Positions 8,138 to 14,642 of a stretch of DNA of 17,690 nucleotides are shown piece after piece. The stretch covers positions 3,402 to 21,091 of the forward strand of contig DMLA01000128.1 of NCBI GenBank assembly GCA_003453555.1, read 5' to 3'. The notes beneath the pieces are model-generated. The model was not told the DNA's origin. It worked only from the letters and a program-made list of their open reading frames with translations, and searched no databases. This DNA comes from Chloroflexota bacterium. Lineage in GTDB: Bacteria; Chloroflexota; Anaerolineae; UBA7937. The position numbers and the translations under genes are program-made. Within the stretch, counting starts at the first letter, position 1; every line of letters begins with the position of its first letter.

Positions 8138-8544
8138 TCACTCCTTGACTTCTGGGGAATTCACTAGCCTCTTGAATTCGGCTCCCTTGCTCCCAAGGTT
8201 GACCAGAAGACCCAAACGGTAACCTGACGCCTTGAGATGGGAAAGGGTCTGTATGTAATCCTCGGGAGCGAACCCCCGCTTGGCTTTGATCTCCACTAGG
8301 CAATCCTCGACAACGAAGTCAACCCGGCGCGTGTCTATCTGCTTTCCTTTATAGTAGACGGGTATCTTCTCCCCTCACACGAAATCTAGCGACCTGGTTT
8401 CTAACTGCAAGGCTAGAGCGGTTGATAAGTTACCTCCTGGAAGCACGGTCCCAAGTTTCTGTGTACCTCGATGCAGGCTCCGACTATCTCGCCTGTAACG
8501 TCGTCGAAATCGTACCCTTTTGTAGAACGACCAGCCTGCATCAT
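8138..8544 (-). pseudogene. Degraded GxxExxY-family gene
   Basis: Conceptual translation on the minus strand recovers a whole GxxExxY protein (PD-(D/E)XK-nuclease-like fold, function unknown) in two frames. From the ATG at 8542-8544 it reads a family start with GEIVGACIEVHRNLGP and QEVTYQ. A one-base deletion then shifts the frame, after which ALALQLETRSLDFV, an in-frame TGA (8375-8377), GEKIPVYYKGKQ, VDFVVEDCLVEIKAK, and LSHLKASGYRLGLLVN follow to a TGA at 8138-8140. The nuclease-like D...ExK residues (DFVVED, VEIKAK) are still readable. With two disabling changes it is unlikely to make protein. The inverted repeat at its edges (8090-8109 and 8572-8590) suggests it arrived as a mobile unit. 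A sequencing error could explain one lesion but hardly both. Confidence 0.85.
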
Positions 8545-8571
8545 CTGAACTACTTTTCGTGAGATTGGCCT

Positions 8572-8590
8572 TTTCGCTCCTTCGTGATTC
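8572..8590 (-). repeat. Right arm of inverted repeat flanking the GxxExxY remnant
   Basis: Read on the minus strand: GAATCACGAA, three bases, GCGAAA, matching the left arm at 8090-8109 in 16 positions with one base less in the spacer. The arm abuts and slightly overlaps the TAG stop of the upstream BioD-like gene, which would mark the exact insertion edge. Confidence 0.55.
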
Positions 8591-9672
8591 TATCTCGGCT
8601 TCAATCCCAGCGCCTTATATAGTCCCTCGAAGTCGAAATGTTTCTCTAGTAGTTTCTCGAAGCGCTCGATTTTCTTCTTCTGGTGAAAACGGGTCTTCCC
8701 GAAGTAGCGCTCGATGATCTCCACCGCGGTTAGAGTGTCTTGGCTCACCAAAATCATGGGCACCCCTAACTCCTCCGCCCGTGCCAGGATGACGGCGTTG
8801 GGGTGCAGGTTGCCGGTGAGGATTAGGCATTTGGTGGAGGTCTCCAAGGCCGCCAGTTGGATGTCCGGCCGGTCGCCGCCGGTGATGACCGCTTTGTCGG
8901 GCTTCCGGCGGAAGTAGGAGAGAGCGCTGTCCGCGCTCATGGCCCCGATCATCAGATGCTCCACTAACTCGTCCGCCTTCTCTGGGGAGTTGAGTATCCG
9001 TCCCCCCAGAACCTCCGCCAACTCCCCTACACTCATGGAGAGGAGAATCCGCTCTTCCGGCAAGACAGCATAGACCTTTATCCCCCGATCCTCGAGGAAG
9101 GGCCTGACCGTCCTCTGCACGTGTTCGAGCCTCTGCTTAGGGACAGTGTTGAGGACAGCCCCCAACATCGATTGGCCAAAGACCTCTTGGCGCAGGAGCA
9201 GGCTATTCAGAGATAGATCGTCCTCATATCTGATAATGACCAACTCCCAGGCTCCTAGAAGTTCCGCTACTTTTTGAGATGGAAGACCAACCAAGGCTCC
9301 ATCGGTCAGGGAGGCCCCGCCTCCCAAAAGCATCACGTCCTTATCTTTAGACGCCTGCTTGTAGGCTTTCTTTATGCGTTGCCTTACGTCCATCCTCTCC
9401 CCCTTGAGGATCGATTCCAGGGTGAGGGGGTCGAGGCAGACCGGGGCCAGGATCTCTGAACCTTCCTCTAATCGAAAGAGTTCCTTGATGACCTCTGCAT
9501 CTTCATCGATGGCGCGCCCCTTTATCCGTTTGGCCGTGCTGCTTATGGGCTTCATATAGCCCACGCGGAACCCATCGCGGCGGAACCTCAAACCCAACCC
9601 TACACATAGCGAGCTCTTGCCGGAGAAGGCCTCCGCCGAAGTCACATATACCGCCACCGCCTTTTCAGCCAT
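8590..9672 (-). CDS. BioD-like / DRTGG-domain protein (phosphotransacetylase-associated type)
   Basis: A 360-residue protein with the layout found at the N-terminus of long phosphotransacetylases but without the catalytic Pta domain. Residues 1 to about 210 form a dethiobiotin-synthetase-like P-loop domain; the phosphate loop SAEAFSGKSS (12-21) has the GKS core, and YMKPISS follows at about 39-45. Residues from about 215 to 325 form a DRTGG domain (AEVLGGRIL, ITGGDRPDIQLAAL, LILTGNLHPNAVILARAEELGVPMILV), which is thought to sense a nucleotide or metabolite. A GGAGGAG ribosome site precedes the ATG. It lies 42 bases after the acyl-CoA synthetase gene on the same strand, which suggests a regulatory or auxiliary part in acetyl-CoA/acetate energy metabolism. 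The exact function is not known. Confidence 0.85.
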   Translation of the reverse strand: MAEKAVAVYVTSAEAFSGKSSLCVGLGLRFRRDGFRVGYMKPISSTAKRIKGRAIDEDAEVIKELFRLEEGSEILAPVCLDPLTLESILKGERMDVRQRIKKAYKQASKDKDVMLLGGGASLTDGALVGLPSQKVAELLGAWELVIIRYEDDLSLNSLLLRQEVFGQSMLGAVLNTVPKQRLEHVQRTVRPFLEDRGIKVYAVLPEERILLSMSVGELAEVLGGRILNSPEKADELVEHLMIGAMSADSALSYFRRKPDKAVITGGDRPDIQLAALETSTKCLILTGNLHPNAVILARAEELGVPMILVSQDTLTAVEIIERYFGKTRFHQKKKIERFEKLLEKHFDFEGLYKALGLKPR

Positions 9673-9714
9673 TTCTCCTCCTTTGCCACCGAGGCGCCGT
9701 TAAAGCCTCCTTAA

Positions 9715-11805
9715 TCATTGGAGAGCCATCCTCAGATCGACAGCCACCGCTCCCTTTCCCTCCTCGCAGACTATAAGGGGGTTTATATCCAGTTCTACGA
9801 TCTCTGGGAAATCGGTCACCAACTGGGATACGCGGAGGATGCAATCCACGATAGCCTCCAGATCCGCTGGGCTCTCCCCCCGCACCCCTCGCAGTAGGCT
9901 ATAGCCACGGATCTCGGAGAGCATCTCTCTGGCCTCCCAGCGGGCCACCGGAGCGATGCGGAAGGTCACATCTCTGAGGGCCTCCACGTAGATCCCACCT
10001 AAACCGAAGGCCAAGAGGGGCCCAAATTGTGGGTCGCGGCTCATCCCCACCAGCACCTCGTAGCAACCCTCAACCATCTCCTGAACCAGCACCCCCCATA
10101 TCTCAGCCTCGGGCATGAACCGCAAGGCCCGATAGTTCAAAAGGTCGAAACTATCCCTAACCTCATCAGGCCCCCTTATATTGAGCCTTACCCCTCCGAT
10201 GTCCGTCTTATGCAAGATATCGGGAGAGGCTATCTTCATGGCCACCGGATAGCCGATGCTTTCAGCCGCCTCGAGTGCTTCCTCTGGGTTCCTGGCCAAT
10301 ACCGACTGGGGCAAGGGGATACCATAAGCCTCCATCACCCTGCGCGCCTCAGCGTCCCCCACCGTCAGCCTTCCCTCAGAACGAACTTGCTCGAAGACCT
10401 CTTGCGCCCATGGGGAGTGGACCTCGAATCGCTCGATCTCCCGAGGGGGACGGTCCAAGAACTCCTTCCTCTTGTAGATAGCCAGCATCGCCTTCACCGC
10501 CCGCTCCGGGAAGTTGTAGTTGGGTATCCCGTAACGGCGCAGAACCTCCCTCCCGGGCTCGGTCATCTCCCCACCCATCAGGCAAGCCAACACCGGCTTA
10601 TCATATCTCTTCGCCGTCTCGCCCACCGCCTCCGCTACATCCTCCACATGCATCACCACCTGGGAGAGGAAGATGGCGATCACCCCATCCACGTTGACAT
10701 CCTGAAGGACGGTATCCAGAGCGTATCGATATCGCTCGGCGTCAGCGTCTCCCAGGCAATCTACGGGGTTGTAGACATTGGCCGCAGCGGGCAACCTCTC
10801 CTTCAGCCGCTCTACCGTCTCCCGGGTTAAGGAAGCCATCTTCAGCCCCACTCGTTCCAACTCATCTGAAGCCATGATCCCCACTCCCCCGCCGTTGGTG
10901 ACGATGGCTATCCGTCGACCCCTTATCAAGGGCTGCTGGGAAAAGGCGAAGGCATAGTCGAAGAGATCCTCCACCGAGTTGGCTCTCACCACCCCTGCTT
11001 GTCGCAAGGCGGTATCGTAAGCCTTCTCGGAGCCGGCCAGGGTTCCGGTGTGAGAGGAGACAGCCTTGGCACCGGCCTCTGTGGTTCCTGCCTTGATGAT
11101 GACGATGGGGGTCTTCTGGCTGACCCGGCTGGCTACCTCCATGAATCGGGTGCCGTCTACGATACCTTCCAGGTAGGCAGCGATGACTTTGGAGCGAGGG
11201 TCATCCCCCCAAGCCTCAAGCATGTCTATCTCGTTTATATCCGCCTTGTTCCCCAGACTCACAAGCCGGGAGAAGCCCACCCTCTCGCTGATCGCCCAGT
11301 CCAATATGGCGGCCAAGAGAGCCCCCGACTGGGACATGATGCAGATATCGCCTTGCTCGGGCATCCCTCGGGCGAAGGTGGCGTTCAAGGGGCAGAGGGT
11401 GTCTATGATGCCCAGACAGTTGGGGCCGATCATGCGTATCCCATAGCGGGAGGCTATCTCCACGAGCCTCCTCTCCTCTTTCATCCCCTCGCCACCCACC
11501 TCCCGGAAGCCAGCGGTGATGATCACTACCCCTCGCACCCCCTTCCGGCCACACTCCTCCAGCACCGAGGCTACTACGGGGGCAGGCACGACGATGACGG
11601 CCAAGTCTATCAAACCGGGCACCTCAAGGACGGAGGGGTAGACCTTAAGCCCCAATATCTCCCCTCCCTTGGGGTTGACGGGGTAGACCTTGCCTTTGTA
11701 GCCGTATTGGAGGAGGTTCTTCAAGACGCCATGGCCTAACTTCTCCTCATCGCGAGAAGCACCGATGACGGCTACAGATTGGGGAGAAAAGAAGAACTCG
11801 AACAT
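9715..11805 (-). CDS. ADP-forming acyl-CoA (acetyl-CoA) synthetase, fused alpha-beta
   Basis: This enzyme converts acetyl-CoA (or another acyl-CoA), ADP and phosphate to the acid, CoA and ATP, the final energy-conserving step of many fermentations. The 696 residues comprise a CoA-binding Rossmann domain (about 1-130, VAVIGASRDEEKLGHG near the start), ligase-CoA-like domains with the phosphorylatable histidine in SSHTGT (about His252, matching His257 of the Pyrococcus alpha subunit), and a C-terminal ATP-grasp domain (about 475-696) with PVAMKIASPDILHKTDIGGV, LVGMSRDPQFGPLLAFGLGG and VELDINPL. I chose the ATG at 11803-11805 rather than a start 57 bases upstream because the promoter at 11834-11862 overlaps the longer start, and GAGGG precedes the shorter one. 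First gene of the unit with the BioD-like gene. Substrate range is uncertain. Confidence 0.93.
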   Translation of the reverse strand: MFEFFFSPQSVAVIGASRDEEKLGHGVLKNLLQYGYKGKVYPVNPKGGEILGLKVYPSVLEVPGLIDLAVIVVPAPVVASVLEECGRKGVRGVVIITAGFREVGGEGMKEERRLVEIASRYGIRMIGPNCLGIIDTLCPLNATFARGMPEQGDICIMSQSGALLAAILDWAISERVGFSRLVSLGNKADINEIDMLEAWGDDPRSKVIAAYLEGIVDGTRFMEVASRVSQKTPIVIIKAGTTEAGAKAVSSHTGTLAGSEKAYDTALRQAGVVRANSVEDLFDYAFAFSQQPLIRGRRIAIVTNGGGVGIMASDELERVGLKMASLTRETVERLKERLPAAANVYNPVDCLGDADAERYRYALDTVLQDVNVDGVIAIFLSQVVMHVEDVAEAVGETAKRYDKPVLACLMGGEMTEPGREVLRRYGIPNYNFPERAVKAMLAIYKRKEFLDRPPREIERFEVHSPWAQEVFEQVRSEGRLTVGDAEARRVMEAYGIPLPQSVLARNPEEALEAAESIGYPVAMKIASPDILHKTDIGGVRLNIRGPDEVRDSFDLLNYRALRFMPEAEIWGVLVQEMVEGCYEVLVGMSRDPQFGPLLAFGLGGIYVEALRDVTFRIAPVARWEAREMLSEIRGYSLLRGVRGESPADLEAIVDCILRVSQLVTDFPEIVELDINPLIVCEEGKGAVAVDLRMALQ

Positions 11806-11833
11806 CGATCCCTCTAACCCATAGTGCTTCCAT

Positions 11834-11862
11834 ATATTACCCCAAAAGGAAGTACAGGGCAA
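11834..11862 (-). promoter_or_regulatory. Promoter of the acyl-CoA synthetase unit
   Basis: On the minus strand TTGCCC (11857-11862) and TAATAT (11834-11839) are spaced by exactly 17 bases. Transcription would begin near 11827, giving a leader of roughly 20 bases. Its -35 box directly touches the -35 box of the divergent arsR promoter. Confidence 0.7.
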
Positions 11863-11891
11863 TTGACAAGATGAGGAAGGGGAGATATAAT
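11863..11891 (+). promoter_or_regulatory. Perfect consensus sigma70 promoter of the arsR operon
   Basis: TTGACA (11863-11868), a 17-base spacer and TATAAT (11886-11891) match the sigma70 consensus at all twelve positions. A promoter this strong would need a repressor to be kept silent, which fits an autoregulated ArsR gene 45 bases downstream. Confidence 0.92.
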
Positions 11892-11899
11892 AAATGTGC

Positions 11900-11920
11900 G
11901 ATTATTCTAATATACTAATC
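11900..11920. promoter_or_regulatory. Putative ArsR operator
   Basis: GATTA (11900-11904) and TAATC (11916-11920) form an inverted repeat around an AT-rich, partly symmetrical 11-base centre. The site covers the expected transcription start and lies between the -10 box and the AGGAGG of arsR, where ArsR-type repressors usually bind. Assignment is by position and symmetry only. Confidence 0.5.
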
Positions 11921-11935
11921 TAGATAGGAGGCCAG

Positions 11936-12280
11936 ATGGAGAGGGACGCCTACCGCTTGCTAGCCAGAACCACAAAAGCCTTGGCCCACCCTACTCGCCT
12001 TGCCATCCTCTCCTTACTTCGGGAGGGGGAGGTTTGTGTCTGCGATCTGGAGCCGGCTCTCGGTCTCCGCCAAGCGAATATCTCCCAACACCTTGCCATC
12101 CTGCGGAGGGCCAATCTGGTGACCAGTCGCCGGGAAGGGCTGAGGATCCTCTACCGGGTGAGCGATGAGAGGGTCTTTGAGGCGTTGGATCTGTTATCTT
12201 CTATCGCGCGTAAGCAACTGGTTGAGGCTACTGAGGCTTTAGCATCGCTCATGCCGTCGAACTTGGAAACAGAGGTTTGA
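11936..12280 (+). CDS. arsR: ArsR-family metalloregulator (As(III)-type CVC site)
   Basis: A 114-residue winged-helix repressor that releases its promoter when it binds a thiophilic metal or metalloid. The ArsR signature is complete: ALAHPTRLAILSLL (15-28), then EVCVCDL (32-38) with C34 and C36, the CxC site that binds As(III)/Sb(III) in classic ArsR, and the recognition helix QANISQHLAILRRANLV (46-62), followed by a wing with RREGLRILYRV. A third ligand is not obvious. AGGAGG lies 4 bases before the ATG. It heads the operon, whose last clear member is an ACR3 pump, so As(III) sensing is the best guess; Cd, Zn or another thiophile remains possible. Confidence 0.92.
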   Translation: MERDAYRLLARTTKALAHPTRLAILSLLREGEVCVCDLEPALGLRQANISQHLAILRRANLVTSRREGLRILYRVSDERVFEALDLLSSIARKQLVEATEALASLMPSNLETEV

Positions 12281-12481
12281 ATGGGGAAAGGGGCTTTACC
12301 TTGCTGTTGCAAAGGGGAACCCTTTGCAGATCTTCCTCCCGAATTGCGGCCCAAGATGAAACGAAAGGGCTCCTTACGACAGACGAGGTGTCCGCTCTGC
12401 GGGAAGGAATATTGGACCAATCGGGAGACGGACCTATGTTTCGACTGCGAAAAGAGCCAAGTTGGAGGTGTGGCCGAATAG
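12281..12481 (+). CDS. Small Cys-rich zinc-ribbon protein
   Basis: A 66-residue protein of unknown function whose ATG directly follows the arsR stop codon. It starts with a triple cysteine (C8-C10) in GALPCCCKGEP and ends with a compact ribbon, C37-x2-C40 and C53-x2-C56 (RCPLCGKEYW, LCFDCEK). The middle is basic. The spacing suggests one structural zinc site plus an extra vicinal-thiol patch at the N-terminus. Being placed between the regulator and the lipoyl protein, it could be a metal(loid)-binding accessory or simply a small zinc-ribbon protein. I do not recognise a named family; coding is supported by tight coupling and the paired CxxC motifs. Confidence 0.7.
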   Translation: MGKGALPCCCKGEPFADLPPELRPKMKRKGSLRQTRCPLCGKEYWTNRETDLCFDCEKSQVGGVAE

Positions 12482-12506
12482 CCTCGCGAAGTAGTCTAAT
12501 AGCAGT

Positions 12507-12555
12507 GGGGGCGATAGGTCGAAATTCAAACACGGATGAGGGTTTATCGGCCCCC
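12507..12555 (+). other. Stem-loop between zinc-ribbon and lipoyl-protein genes
   Basis: GGGGGC-GATA (12507-12516) pairs with TATC-G-CCCCC (12545-12555, one G bulged), closing a 28-base loop. TTAATTT follows, so partial termination or RNA processing inside the operon is possible. The 100-base gap holding it is the only sizeable gap between arsR and acr3. Confidence 0.45.
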
Positions 12556-12581
12556 CTTAATTTACGGGAGAAAGGAGACCC

Positions 12582-13037
12582 ATGGTCGAAACAGAATACT
12601 TGGAAGCCCAAGTAGATAAGTTCGTCTTCAAAGTGAAGAGGGGTTGCTACTACACAGAAGAGGGCATATGGATGCAAGTGGAGAACGGTGCTGGCAGAGT
12701 TGGGGTTAGCGATTTCCTACAGCAGAAGAGTGGCGATGTGGCCTTCGCGAACCTCCCCGAGTTGGGCAGCACCTTGAAGCAGGGGCAGGGGATGGGGAGC
12801 ATCGAGACGATCAAGGCTGATGTGACTATCAGTTCTCCTATCTCTGGGGTTGTTCAAGAGACGAACAGAGAACTGGAGATAAAGCCGGAGTTGATTAATG
12901 AAGACCCCTACGGCGAGGGCTGGCTCGTTCTTATAGAGATGAGTGATTTCGAAAGCGACCGGAAGAACCTCTTGACCGCGGAGGAATACCTGGCGGTGAT
13001 GAAATCTCAAGCCGAGGAGGAGGCGAAGAAGCGGTGA
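12582..13037 (+). CDS. Glycine-cleavage-H-like lipoyl-domain protein
   Basis: A 151-residue protein of the GcvH/biotinyl-lipoyl-like family, which carries lipoate on a swinging lysine. The lipoyl hairpin is intact: SIETIKADVTISSPISGVV with the expected lysine at 78 (IETIKAD matches the GcvH VESVKA motif), then NEDPYGEGWLVLIEM (about 106-120), the family's closing strand and turn. The N-terminal half is less like GcvH but keeps GIWMQVENGAGRVGVSDFLQQKSGDV. The C-terminus extends in a charged helix. AGGAG precedes the ATG. No GcvP, GcvT or lipoyl ligase lies nearby; instead the gene sits between ArsR and ACR3, overlapping the next gene by four bases (GTGA). It is therefore probably not part of glycine cleavage. 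A dithiol carrier for As(III), or an LbpA-like role in sulfur chemistry, are the main options. Confidence 0.85.
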   Translation: MVETEYLEAQVDKFVFKVKRGCYYTEEGIWMQVENGAGRVGVSDFLQQKSGDVAFANLPELGSTLKQGQGMGSIETIKADVTISSPISGVVQETNRELEIKPELINEDPYGEGWLVLIEMSDFESDRKNLLTAEEYLAVMKSQAEEEAKKR

Positions 13038-13462
13038 GTCGAAAAGAGGATAACAAGGTGCTGGTCATCCCTTGTAGCGGAATAGGGAAGGCCTTCGGCT
13101 CGGTAGCCCGGGAGGCCATGTATATGATTGTGGAGGAACTGCGACCAGAGGAGACGGAGACCGTCTGTCTCTCGCTCCTCACCCTGGGGGACGAGGAAGC
13201 GAAGGATCGTGTCCGAAGCCATCCAGTGATCACCATTGACGGATGTGCCCAGGCTTGCGCGGAGGAGAACGTGAAAGGCGTGGGTGGTCGTAGCGTGGCC
13301 AACTTCAGGGTGGTAGATACCTACCGGGAGCACCGTGAACTGAAAGTGAAGTCAGTACTCCACCCGGGAGAGGCGGGGCGAAAGCTAGCCCACATCCTGG
13401 CTAGAAAGGTAGCCTCGCAAGTCGATGCCGTTAAGGCGAAGGAGGAGATGATAGATGGTTGA
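13034..13462 (+). CDS. DGC-type putative zinc-binding protein, copy 1
   Basis: A 142-residue protein of the DGC-domain family (named for its Asp-Gly-Cys motif; predicted zinc binders of unknown function). Conserved cysteines are C14 (VIPCSGIG), C45 (TVCLSLL), C71 in TIDGC and C75. It starts with GTG inside the stop codon of the lipoyl-protein gene, with a GGAGGAGG upstream, so the two are translationally coupled. The second DGC gene follows with an 8-base overlap. The four cysteines have the same residue numbers in both copies. Function is unknown; vicinal cysteine placement and operon position suggest binding of a thiophilic metal(loid) or persulfide. Confidence 0.85.
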   Translation: MSRKEDNKVLVIPCSGIGKAFGSVAREAMYMIVEELRPEETETVCLSLLTLGDEEAKDRVRSHPVITIDGCAQACAEENVKGVGGRSVANFRVVDTYREHRELKVKSVLHPGEAGRKLAHILARKVASQVDAVKAKEEMIDG

Positions 13463-14171
13463 TCTACCCAAGAAGAAGGTGGGAATCATCGCCTGCGCCG
13501 GCGAAGAGATCCCAGAAGGGACTATTTCCCGCGTGGCGGCCCGCATGGTTCTGGAGGAGGTGAGACCTGAAGATACCGTCACCCTCTGTCTCCCCCTCTT
13601 CCTGGCTGGGGACGAGCGGGAGAGGGCCTTCGCCAGATTCTATCCTACCATCGCCATCGATGGTTGCGAGAAACTCTGCGCCAAGAGGGCTACAGAGAAG
13701 TACAGCGGCCCTGTTTCTACTTATATCGTGGTGGATAGGTTGATACAGAAGCGAGGCCTGTCCTCAGGCCAGAGCAGGCACGAACTGGATGAAGCGGGGC
13801 AGCGAGCGGCGGAGGTCGTGGCCCAGGAGATCGTAAACCAGGTGGAGCGCATACTAGGAAGGGAGAGGGCTGTTGCGGCCATGCCGGGGGTAGCAGCGAC
13901 TGCGCCAGCCGGTGCGGGCACGGCATGTGCTTGCGCCTCAGGTATCCCCATGACCCAGGTCAAGATTGGCGGCCAATCTGTGGGCTTGGTCGCGCTAGAG
14001 CCGATATTCGAGCAGTTCTACCAGGAAGGTCGTCGGGACGGGCCTGGTCTCGATGAGGATCTAATGAAGACCGTCAAACTCTACAACTATGTTCCACCTA
14101 GCGCGGAGGAGAGATACAAGGCAACCCTTTTGGAAGAATATGAGAAGTTCTGCCGCCGCAAGGGGGGATAG
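13455..14171 (+). CDS. DGC-type putative zinc-binding protein, copy 2, with extra C-terminal domain
   Basis: A 238-residue protein with two parts. Residues 1 to about 135 are a DGC domain paralogous to the preceding gene, with C14 (IIACAGEE), C45, C71 (AIDGC) and C75 in the same register. An Ala/Gly/Pro-rich linker (about 138-157) contains a CAC pair (C158, C160). Residues from about 164 to 238 form a separate small domain (MTQVKIGGQSVGLVALEPIFEQ, KLYNYVPPSAEERYKATL) that I believe also occurs as a stand-alone small protein in anaerobes, but I cannot name it. It overlaps the first copy by 8 bases, and the OsmC gene begins directly after its stop. The role is unknown; the added CxC could help relay a bound ion or thiol. 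Confidence 0.85.
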   Translation: MVDLPKKKVGIIACAGEEIPEGTISRVAARMVLEEVRPEDTVTLCLPLFLAGDERERAFARFYPTIAIDGCEKLCAKRATEKYSGPVSTYIVVDRLIQKRGLSSGQSRHELDEAGQRAAEVVAQEIVNQVERILGRERAVAAMPGVAATAPAGAGTACACASGIPMTQVKIGGQSVGLVALEPIFEQFYQEGRRDGPGLDEDLMKTVKLYNYVPPSAEERYKATLLEEYEKFCRRKGG

Positions 14172-14600
14172 ATGGCCACCTACACCTATGAGACGACGGT
14201 AACTTGGAAAGGAGAGCATTGGGGCCATCTCAAATGCGGCAACGGGCCGGAGATGGAATTCTCGGCTCCTCCGGAGTTGCATGGCCATGCTGGGGTTATG
14301 ACCCCCGAGGATGCGTTCGTGGCTGCGGCCAACATGTGCGTGATGATGATGTTCCTTTGGGCGGCGGAGAGGTTTAAGATCGATCTAATCTCTTATGAGT
14401 GCAAGGCTGAGGGGGAGAAGAAGATAGAATTGGACCGCACGGAGATCTTCACCAGGGTTACCCTGCGGCCCAAGATAAGGGCCAGAGGTACCGAGGAGAA
14501 ACGGGTGAGACGGGCTCTTCAATCGGCGACGAAATATAGTCTGGTTGCCAACTCTATCAAAGGGGACGTGATCGTGGACCCGGAAATCACGATTGTCTGA
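14172..14600 (+). CDS. OsmC/Ohr-family protein lacking the second cysteine
   Basis: A 142-residue OsmC-fold protein; characterised members reduce organic peroxides with two cysteines. The first cysteine is present in AAANMCVMMMF (C56) at the usual helix position. The second, normally in a C-L-V or C-P-V context about 65-70 residues later, is replaced by serine in ATKYSLVANSIKGDV (S123). Other family features are the N-terminal strand TYETTVTW, GVMTPEDAFVAA and the closing strand VIVDPEITIV. Start at 14172 directly after the DGC stop, with a purine-rich GGGGGGA just before. With only one catalytic Cys it may not work as a peroxidase; a thiol-ligand or single-Cys role is possible. Confidence 0.85.
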   Translation: MATYTYETTVTWKGEHWGHLKCGNGPEMEFSAPPELHGHAGVMTPEDAFVAAANMCVMMMFLWAAERFKIDLISYECKAEGEKKIELDRTEIFTRVTLRPKIRARGTEEKRVRRALQSATKYSLVANSIKGDVIVDPEITIV

Positions 14601-14642
14601 TTCTTATACCTGAATTTGTGCCTAGATTCAGAAGGAGGGGTA

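Noticed and set aside
10999..11739. 246-codon plus-strand frame opposite the acyl-CoA synthetase gene
   Set aside because: Antisense shadow of a strongly conserved gene; composition biased toward Gly/His/Asp as typical for such shadows.
11806..11862. Longer N-terminus for the acyl-CoA synthetase
   Set aside because: The upstream ATG lies in the -35 box of the gene's own promoter, and the extra residues do not fit the family; the 11805 start has a GAGGG before it.
12582..14600. Canonical glycine cleavage operon
   Set aside because: Only an H-like protein is present; no T, P or L protein, and the surroundings are of arsR/acr3 type.
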